Assembly (NCBI RefSeq): GCF_958450345.1
Contig: NC_088780.1
Location: 27,613,667 to 27,677,666, forward strand
DNA from: Calliphora vicina
Taxonomy: Eukaryota; Arthropoda; Insecta; Diptera; Calliphoridae
Direction of reading: 5' to 3'
DNA: 64,000 nucleotides
Every line of letters starts with the position of its first letter. Position 1 is the first letter of the stretch. Position numbers and translations under genes: made by a program. Positions 56,650-64,000 of the stretch are shown here, piece after piece. Under the pieces are notes generated by a model that was not told where the DNA came from, searched no databases, and saw nothing but the letters and a program-made list of their open reading frames with translations.

Positions 56650-57170
56650 TTTACTAGTGTATGAGTTTTTGTCTTCGTCGGATACCGTTAACCTATTCGC
56701 AGGTATGGCCAAAAAAAATTATTTTTTTTAACGGCTGTTTCGAATCTCCATTTTTAAAAATGTTGTTAAACAAATTTCAGAATTTTTCGATCATCATATT
56801 GAGATTTATTGAGATCATAATAGGGAATAAAAATATGAAAAAAATTATGTCAAGACCTCTTACAGTTTTTCCGTACCAGCGATTTAAATTTTGCGATTTT
56901 CAAGAAAAATTTATTTTTTGTCCATATTTTGGCGAATGAGCCCAATTTCCTTACTGTTATAAATTTTAAGTAAAATCTATTCATAATATTATAGCCCTGG
57001 TTATTTTAAATATGGTCTGAAAGTTTTACTAAAATCGGACAACGTTAACCTTTAAATCGTGAAGGTCAAAGGTCAAATTTTTCAATATTTGGAATTTCTA
57101 ATGAAAATATAGCGAAATGTTGTATATTTTGGGCCGATTTTAATGAAACTTGAGGAAACTATAACAAAAG
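56650..57170 (+). repeat. Dispersed repeat R28, uninterrupted copy
   Basis: GTGTATGAGTTTTTGTCTTC, GGATACCGTTAACCTATTCG, TTAACGGCTGTTTCGAATCT and TTAAACAAATTTCAGAATTT run continuously. They show the empty site for the insertion at 28611-29598. The end matches 29860-30000. Confidence 0.65.
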
Positions 57171-59435
57171 CTACTTTCTGCTTCATCATAAGTATTTCTT
57201 GTTATCACACAAATTACTCGAGATTTCACCACTCACTTGACATGAGTAACGAGATTGTGGAAAACGAGATTACAAAAAACCACGTGTGTTGGAATTGTAA
57301 TATTTTTGATGTTGCAAAAGAAAGATTTGATAAAAAAAATGGTAAAATTTCCATATATAGACTGGAGTTGCCAGTTCTTGTATGGAGCTACTGGACCGGC
57401 TTCAAAGAACGCTAGTTTTCTGTCTACATACAATTATTCCGTTGATCACAATCATTTGCTTTTGATTGATTCATATTGATTTGCTGTATTTAGAGTGTTT
57501 ATGAAGCTTAGAGGCATATCCTTAGAGCTTTGATAAGGAAGTTATGAGTTTTATTTCAAAAAATTTTACTCATTCGAGTAGAACTTAAAGTTACTGGGCC
57601 CATTCATATCCATTTCTGAAAAGCCTAATATTCAATTAGTGATCATTTATCAATTACTTAAATTTGCTAAATAAGAACACAAATTCCCAAGATGTCATTT
57701 CTAGTATGCAAATCCTTCCAAATCTCCTTTACAGTTTTAATTAAAATCTTTCCTTCTGCACATAATTTACTGACCAATATTGTTTATGGTTTTCCTAACT
57801 GTCAAATAAAGTTCTCATAATTACAAGTATTATTGCAACAGTTTTCTTAAGTTTTAAAACAACTTTAAACTTTAGTAATTTTTCTGCTTGTTAACACCTT
57901 CTGTTTTTCAAATACAGTAACACAAAGAAAAACCAAACAAATTCAATTAAATAAGAATAGTGTAAAATTAAAGCAATCAGTAGAACCAAAAAAAAAAACT
58001 TTGCTTTTAAAACAACAAGGTTAATAAATAATCTGTTTCTTACACCTACAAAACGAACGACTACAATATTGCGTATACGCCCTCCGGGTATAAAAAAACA
58101 ACATTTCAAAAAATAAACAAAACAAATTAAAATCGCATGTTTCTTACACTAAAATAACGAAAAACAGCAGCAGTAACAGCAACTTTCCAAATCTCAAACT
58201 CCTCTGACACGGGAAACAGACTAAAACACTTGGCACAAAAAATAAAGCAATACAGTACAAATTTTCCATGCTGTCATATGCCACACACTCACATAGTGAA
58301 TTCCCAGAATGAATAAAAAACATATACAAAACTCTCACAGAAATGGTAAAATTATATATGGATGTATATATGGATATAAATGTAAGGAAAATAACTTGAA
58401 AGTAAGTTTTTTACTTAAATGGTGGAATACACTGGGAAAATATTTTCATAACATAACTTATAGGCAACAAAAATTACTAAAGCTTAATACAATCAAAATA
58501 TATTTCCAATTAATCACCTTTCTTTAGAACCAAAAGTGATTATTTTGATAAAAATTTCTTCCAAAATTTCTGTCAGTGTAATGTTAGTTTAGTTTTTTTC
58601 CTCCCCAATAAACTGCTCACTTTTTGCTGGCATTTATATACTCTGTTTTTGTGTGACTAATTTTGGGTGTATAATTAAATATAAATTGTAAACAATTTTT
58701 GCAACAATCACTTGCAGCAAATTTTGCGAAAAAAATACACCTCAGTTTTGTTTTGTTGGCGTTTTTTTTGTGCAGCACATTTAAATTGGTGCCAGACAAA
58801 AAATGAAGCATACCCTAGGGGTGTGGGTGCCAGTACTGATTTAAATAAACAAGAAAACCAAATATAGAAAACTTTTACGTTAGCAACAAATAAGAAACAA
58901 ACGAAATATCAACAAAAAAATAAATAAAACTTATTTTAAATAATGACTTGCTTATTTTTTTTTTTTTTTTGTAAGACAAAGTTAGGAAACGAAAGAAAAA
59001 AAATTTGTCATACAATAAAACATTTAAGCATAATAAAACGAAATTTATATAATTACTAAAGCTGGTGTGGAGTTGTTACATCCTTCCTTCCCAAAAATGT
59101 AATGTTTCAACAGCATAAACTTAATTCACTTTTATTGTTATTTTTACAAAATTAAGGATTTTATGTTTATTTTTGGTTTATACTTTTTCACATATTAGTG
59201 TAAATTACTTGACAAGATAATATCTTTTTATTCTTTTTTGCATCTAGTTTATCTGATGGTCATAAACAAACTGAGTTATTATGGCAGGGTAAAAATTTTG
59301 TAATTTTACTTTTTATTCATCAAAGTATTATATGTGGGATTTCAGTTGAGCATAAACAAGCTTACACTTTGTTATATTAAAACAGCAATTTTAACTTAGT
59401 TTTATATCTGGTTATTAAGGTTGTTAGTCAGTAAT
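57171..59435. other. Non-coding stretch, no gene recognised
   Basis: Overlapping ORFs of about 65-90 codons at 57143-57480 are on both strands and resemble nothing known. Elsewhere A-rich and T-rich runs (e.g. 58950-58970). I see no splice-like signal worth annotating. Confidence 0.4.
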
Positions 59436-59440
59436 CAGTA

Positions 59441-59760
59441 GTGTGTCCCAAAAAAAGTTTTTTTTTTCTTATTTTCATGGGTGCTCAAGCTTAATTTGAA
59501 AGCCTGTAGGGTAGAGTATTTTTGAGATTTTTTTCAGATTTTTCGGAAGTGGTTTAGAGGTCGCTCAATTCGAGTTTTTGCCAAAAATCGGGTTTGTCGG
59601 CCTTTTTTGAGTTTTATTCATAACTTTGTCAAGACCCACGATTTTCATTACTTTTGAGGAAACAGTTTAAAAGAAAAATGGCCATGCTTTATTTTGGTGT
59701 GCAAATATTTTTAGTTTTTGTAATGAATTGGCTCATTAAGGTGCACTACATTACAAATTT
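59441..59760 (+). repeat. Single arm of the foldback family
   Basis: GTGTGTCCCAAAAAAAG, CATGGGTGCTCAAGCTTAAT, TTTTTCGGAAGTGGTTTAGA and ATGAATTGGCTCATTAAGGT match 14989-15310 closely. A TA precedes it (59439-59440). The right half of the element is missing. Confidence 0.75.
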
Positions 59761-59997
59761 TTAACTGAAAGTACATTATTTTGAATTTTTAAGTAAAAAA
59801 TGTTTAAATAAAATTATAGATTTGTAAGCTAGTGCACACTCAAAAATTGGCCAAGTGATAAATTTAAGTAGGTATCATTAAAAATTGACTTAGTTAAAGA
59901 TTAACAATATGCAACTTGTATTTAACACAAAAAGTGAGCTTTCTGAAGTACAAAACACATTAATCGAGAATTTATATAAATAAAGCATTTAACTGTT

Positions 59998-60664
59998 GTT
60001 ATACCCTTCCATATGAGTGGTAAGGGTATATATAAGTTTGTCATTCCATTTGTAATTTCTACAGTTTTCTTTCGCGATCCCACAAAGAATATATATTCTG
60101 GATCGTTATAGATAGCGAAATCGATATAGCCTGTCCGTCTATCCGTCTGTATTTATGTTAAAATCAACTCAGTAGCCACCAAATTATATCGATAATTCTT
60201 TCGGCTCGGTTGCTATTTAAATCGACAAAATCGGCCTACAAATGGCTAAGATATAAGGAAAAAACCGGGAAAACCTCGATTTTTGGCCCATTTTTGTATC
60301 TGTATTACTAAGTCATTAATATAGACAACACGGATATCTAATGATAGAATTTTCAAAGTCTATTACAACGATTGACCCACAATGGGTCAAAATCGGAAAA
60401 AAAATATTTGTTAACCCGAATTTTTTTTTTCATCAAAAAAATGTTTTTGTCATAAATTCTATTTTCCAAAAAAAAAAATAAAAAAATTGAAAAATTTTTC
60501 CAAAAAAATTTGGAAAACAATTTCGAAAAAAAAGATTTTGCAAAACAATTTAAGAAATTTTAAATTTTGTTTACTTAAAAATATTAAAAAATATTAATTT
60601 AAAGTATAATTTTGTGGAGGGTATATAAGATTCGGCACAGCCGACTATAGCTCTCTTACTTGTT
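59998..60664 (-). repeat. mini-me-like element, opposite orientation
   Basis: Starts TATACCCTTCCATATGAGTG and ends GGCACAGCCGACTATAGCTC then TCTTACTTGT, i.e. the inverse of 55202-56515. Intermediate blocks (GTTTGTCATTCCATTTGTAA, ATCGATATAGCC, AATGGGTCAAAATCGG) agree. The right end lies directly against the transposase relic at 60690. Confidence 0.65.
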
Positions 60665-60689
60665 ATTATTGTACACGTATGTACCTAGA

Positions 60690-60960
60690 AATTTCTCACG
60701 CAGTAATGGAATTAGTATGTCATGGGCTGTATGACACAAGGTACTGTCTTTTTGAAACAACATGTCATTCACATTCATGCAATCTATGCAGAATGAAATC
60801 TGTTATTTTGTCTCGATATAGAGCACCAATAATCGTGTCTTCTTGACCATCTCATTCCTGAAGAATGATCAGTGAATTATCTAATAATGCCTTCAGCTCA
60901 AAATTCGCATAAAACCGTTTTTTCGATAATAAATTTTGTGTTTTGTTTTCATCGCTTCGG
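60690..60960 (-). pseudogene. Tc1/mariner-superfamily transposase relic, FQxD type
   Basis: Minus strand reads ALYRDKITDFILHRLH, then in the next frame MNVNDMLFQKDSTLCHTAHD and ILIPLREKF. The F-Q-x-D-x-A-x-x-HTA segment carries the second catalytic aspartate and is distinctive of an arthropod mariner-related group. It ends where the mini-me-like element begins. The relic at 22260-22560 supplies the following portion of this type. Confidence 0.65.
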
Positions 60961-60999
60961 ATGAGTTTCTTCTAAATCAGCATAGCTTTTTCCAAATTA

Positions 61000-61050
61000 C
61001 AGTTTCAATCATAGGTTGGTCCAATTTTAGCTTCAATGTTTACTCTTTAT
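61000..61050. repeat. Outlying copy of the 35-bp minisatellite unit
   Basis: TTTCAATCATAGGTTGGTCC then AATTTTAGCTTCAATG resembles the units of 62990-63925 (TTCAATCATAGGT, GTCCAATTTTAGCTTCAATC). It is 2 kb away from the array. Confidence 0.5.
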
Positions 61051-61057
61051 ATGAAAA

Positions 61058-61990
61058 CTAGCATAACCCGGTTTACTTCGCTACCCCTACCCTAGTAAAA
61101 TTAAAAAAATATGAATGAAAATACGAAAATAACACATACAAAATTGGAGAATCTCTCAATTACAGTTCACTTGATATTCGAAAATAACTAATGAAAATAA
61201 AAAATGGGAGATACCACTCCACTGCTCTGATCTCACCCATTTTTAAACCTTTTATGTAAATATCAAGCTTTACTTTAACTTTCCTTTATAAGAAAGGGGT
61301 CATTCCTACTAAGCGGATCATGCTTAGCTAAACTTCGAACAGAGCTACGACCTCCTTAGAATGGTAATAAATTGATTGATACAGAGTTTAAATTCTTTTA
61401 GAATTATAGTTCTCCAGATATTCAAAATTAATTATTTACTTTGCGCCATAACCACTAATGCAATCCCGACCATTTTCAGCCAATCTGTGTAAAATGGTAA
61501 GAGAGCTATGCGGACAAAGTTTGAAGAACCTTGTAATTATTACTTTGTATGGGAGGTGGTGACTCACATCCTTTTCCGACCTCTACCATTTTGGGTGCTA
61601 TGCCCTCTAATATAATTCCTTCTATATTCAGCTAAACTCCGCACAGTAATAAGAAATTAATTCGCTAAAAGTTTAAACACTTTTACAATTATAGTTCTAC
61701 AGATATTCGAAATTAATTGTATACTTTGTATAGGGTGTGCCACGCTCACTATTCCAATCCCGAACAATTTCAGCGAAACTATGAAAATTTATAAAAGAGC
61801 CATTTAGACTAAGTTTGAAGAATCTTGCAATTATATTTCACATAATGTTTAGAAATAACTATTTACTTTGTATGGGAGGCGACTCACCATTTTTTCGCAC
61901 CCATCCCATTTTTCATTAAACTTCATGCAGTAATAAACCATTGAAAATCGTCACAATTATAAAATAAGTATTTACTTATCTACAATTACA
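61058..61990 (-). mobile_element. Helitron-like element, second family, 3' end and body
   Basis: On the minus strand the end reads GGTAGCGAAGTAAACCGGGT then TATGCTAG followed by T, a Helitron-like CTAG|T end with a GGT/ACC pairing just before. The body contains diverged modules (TATAGTTCTCCAGATATTCA at 61396, TATAGTTCTACAGATATTCG at 61691, TTACTTTGTATGGGAGG at 61542 and 61863). The 5' end was not identified, so the right limit is approximate. Confidence 0.45.
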
Positions 61991-61996
61991 TATTTA

Positions 61997-62100
61997 CCCC
62001 CATATGCATAAACAGTTTTTTAAATTTGTCAAAGGTTTATAAAACAAATTTTGTTTTATAAACCTTTGATAAATTTAAAAATTGTTTATGCATATGGGAG
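61997..62100. mobile_element. Hairpin MITE of 104 bp, CCCCCA end, TTA duplication
   Basis: Two 52-bp arms (CCCCCATATGCATAAACA... and its inverse ...TTTATGCATATGGGAG) are nearly perfect inverse copies with essentially no loop. It is flanked by TTA (61994-61996 and 62101-62103). It has the same terminal hexamer and flank as 20266-20392 but a different interior. A transcript would form a long near-perfect hairpin. Confidence 0.8.
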
Positions 62101-62209
62101 TTAGAAAATTAATTAAAGCGAATTTAAATTACTAAAGTCTTCTTCTTTGTTTTCTATAACAACTCTCACTTAAAACAGAGCGAAATCAATACTGTTTAAT
62201 TGTTTCTCC

Positions 62210-62235
62210 CAAGGCGAATCTATAAATTCGCCTTG
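62210..62235. mobile_element. 26-bp insertion: two CAAGGCG ends joined, TSD GTTTCTCC
   Basis: CAAGGCGAAT, six central bases, ATTCGCCTTG, flanked by exact 8-bp GTTTCTCC (62202-62209 and 62236-62243). The ends match the hAT-type MITE at 48334-48572 (CAAGGCGTATT) and its internal AATTCGCCTTG. It appears to be an hAT insertion reduced to little more than its termini. Confidence 0.75.
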
Positions 62236-62243
62236 GTTTCTCC

Positions 62244-62535
62244 TATTTATTTACAACAGCAAATTGATGAAACACGCATTGCTTTGTTTACTTTTTAGCT
62301 TAACGTTCACATGTACACGTTTTTGCATATGTGTTAGTAACATCTTTAAATGCTTATAACTCCTAAAAAACTGAAACGATTTCAATAAAATATATATTCT
62401 GCACTTCTGTGAATAAATCCCTTTAAAATGGTATATTTCTTGCCGAAATTAAATGTATAATGTGAGAGTAAAAGGGGTCTAAAAAAATCGACTTGCCTAT
62501 TAATATTATGATATTGGCCTAATGAGTTAAAAAAT
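62244..62535. other. Short stretch, no gene recognised
   Basis: No feature identified between the 26-bp insertion and the mariner relic. Confidence 0.5.
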
Positions 62536-62539
62536 TTGA

Positions 62540-62985
62540 TACATGTTCCCTATGATGGTATGACCTGAATTCAGCAGTTCATAATAGATAGGATACTTTT
62601 GCGCTTACCACATACACAGAATTATCCTAGCACCATTTGTCTTTGGTATCGATTTGATACCACCTCTCACCCTTCGGGTTATCGTAATGGTTCGATTTTT
62701 CATCGCAAGTAATGATTCAGTGCAAAAGTGATTTTCTTTTGTAGTGTTCGAGCATCATTTCGGACATGTAAAATCGTCTTTCAAGGTTCATCGGCTTCAA
62801 TTAGTATGGTACCAAATTCATCTGCTTTTGGATTAATTCTGCTGCACGCAAATGTTTTGAAATTGCTGCTTAAGTGCTTGAAATTGCTGCTCTCAATGAG
62901 TTTGCAAGCTCTTGTTGAGTTTTACAACAGTACTGATATTTGTTTGCCCTTATGTTGCCCAATATTTCCTTCCATCGCAGATCTT
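62540..62985 (-). pseudogene. mariner transposase relic, N-terminal to central part
   Basis: Minus strand reads TQQELVNSLRAAISN, AISKHLRAAELIQKQMNLVP, LLHRIITCDEKSNHYDNPKG and ERWYQIDT, then a CVYVVS-like CIWWD line. It covers the helix-turn-helix linker through the first catalytic aspartate (TCDEK). The segment AISxHL is partly duplicated (TTGAAATTGCTGCT occurs twice, at 62857-62870 and 62878-62891). The C-terminal half is missing. Confidence 0.75.
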
Positions 62986-62989
62986 CAAA

Positions 62990-63925
62990 CATAAGTTTAT
63001 ATTTTGTAGAATTTTAGATTGAATCGTAGGGGTTTATGTTTTATAATTATATCATCACTTGATATTCTTCTTTTTGTAGAATTGTAGCTTCAATCGTAGG
63101 ATATTATATTTTGAAATTTTAGATTCAATCATAGGTTTTGATGGTGTCCAGTTGTACCTTCAACCGAAGGTCTTTATATTGACCAGTTTTACCCTCAATA
63201 ATTAGCCTTTATGTTTTTCAATTAAATCTTCAATTGCGGTTCTCCATGTTTTAGAATTTTAGGTCCTTGTGTTGTCCAATTTTAGCTTCAATCGTAGTTT
63301 TTTATGTTGTCCAATTTTATCTTTAATCGTAGGTCTTTATGTTGTCCAATTTGAGTTTCAATCGTAGGTCCTTATATTGTCCAATTTTAGCTTCAATCAT
63401 AGGTATTCATGATGCCCATTTAAAGCTTAAATTGTAGGTCTTCATGATGTTCATTTAAAGCTTTAATTGTAGGTCTTTATTTCGTAATTTTTAAGCTTTA
63501 GGTATTTAACCTTCAATCAGATAGCCTTAAATTGTTCAATTTTAGTTTCAATTGTAGGTGTTTATTTTAATCAGTTTTAGCTTCAGTAGTAGGATCTTAA
63601 TGTTCTCAAGTTTAACTTCAATCATGGACCTCTATTCCAACCAATTTTAGAATCAATTATAGGTCTTTATGTTGCCCAGTTATAGCTTCAATCATAGATC
63701 TAGCTTGTCTTATAATATTTTCTTCACTCATAGTTCTTTATGTTTCCCAATTTCAGCTTCAAATATAAGGTCTAAAGTTTTCCAGTTATAGCTTCAATCG
63801 AAAATCCTTATGTTGTCCAAATTTATCTTCAATCTTATGTCCATATGTTGTCCAATTTTGTATTCAATCTTATGACTATATTTCATCATAAAATAGCTTT
63901 AACCGTAAGTCCCCATCCATACTGT
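62990..63925. repeat. 35-bp diverged minisatellite, about 26 units
   Basis: Unit CTTCAATCGTAGGTCTTTAT then GTTGTCCAATTTTAG repeats head to tail with period 35 and substantial divergence; best preserved at 63285-63430. The period is not a multiple of three and stops are frequent, so it is non-coding. Some units carry 1-2 bp indels; one near 63495 is short. The array follows the mariner relic directly. Confidence 0.85.
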
Positions 63926-64000
63926 GAAACATTTGCTGCAAAACATTTGAGTTTGTTGATGAAAGGGGAAAGAGGAATGGAACAGGGTACTCTGTTTCAT

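Noticed and set aside
62990..63925. CRISPR-like array from regularly spaced repeats
   Set aside because: The 35-bp units abut without unique spacers, and the DNA is eukaryotic; it is a minisatellite.

Overview
The window reads as nuclear DNA of a higher fly, probably a calyptrate. It is strongly AT-rich by eye. It has no long open reading frames, no operon structure, and many short CA/TG and CAA/CAG tracts. The decayed transposons belong to insect families: mariner, Tc1, hAT, piggyBac, Transib, Helitron, LINE, and short repeats resembling Drosophila mini-me/DINE-1. I see no intact protein-coding gene, no tRNA or rRNA gene and no CRISPR. The likely setting is a large intron or an intergenic desert. 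The only host-gene candidate is one small possible exon on the minus strand at 45882-45972.

Left part (1-14 kb). A LINE reverse-transcriptase relic is split by a Transib-like element (66-969) and by a nested inverted-repeat element (1304-2719). A LINE RNase H relic with a partial duplication follows (4250-4705). A mini-me-like repeat (7565-9060) is interrupted by a TA-flanked Tc1-like MITE (8151-8674). A TTAA-flanked piggyBac element with broken transposase lies at 9468-11101. A Transib-like element (11934-13242) is embedded in another mini-me-like family.

Middle part (14-43 kb). It holds a foldback element with about 440-bp arms (14989-16433), several mariner relics on both strands, a hairpin MITE (20266-20392) and two Transib-type MITEs (24508-25255 and 28611-29598). 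Further on are a short piggyBac-like MITE (30046-30132), an AATTCAAATGAATT-rich inverted repeat (33051-33830), a Helitron-like copy with an internal minisatellite (34644-35608) and a Tc1-like transposase relic (37140-37765).

Right part (42-64 kb). A mariner relic is split by a relic of a Transib (RAG1-like) transposase. Next come a second, larger copy of the Helitron (43945-45744) and two CAAGGCG-ended hAT-type insertions, one of 239 bp and one of only 26 bp. A Transib element with exact CGGCA duplications lies at 52087-53438, and an hAT element with exact GATATAAA duplications and a transposase tail at 54146-55177. A mini-me copy is interrupted by a 667-bp hAT-type MITE with exact TAATCCAG duplications (55520-56186). 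A 35-bp minisatellite closes the window.

Nothing here forms a cooperating gene system. The value lies in the nested insertion record. Exact target-site duplications of 2, 3, 4, 5 and 8 bp assign otherwise anonymous non-coding elements to superfamilies. A Transib transposase relic sits in the same window as several non-autonomous families with RAG-signal-like CACAGTG ends.
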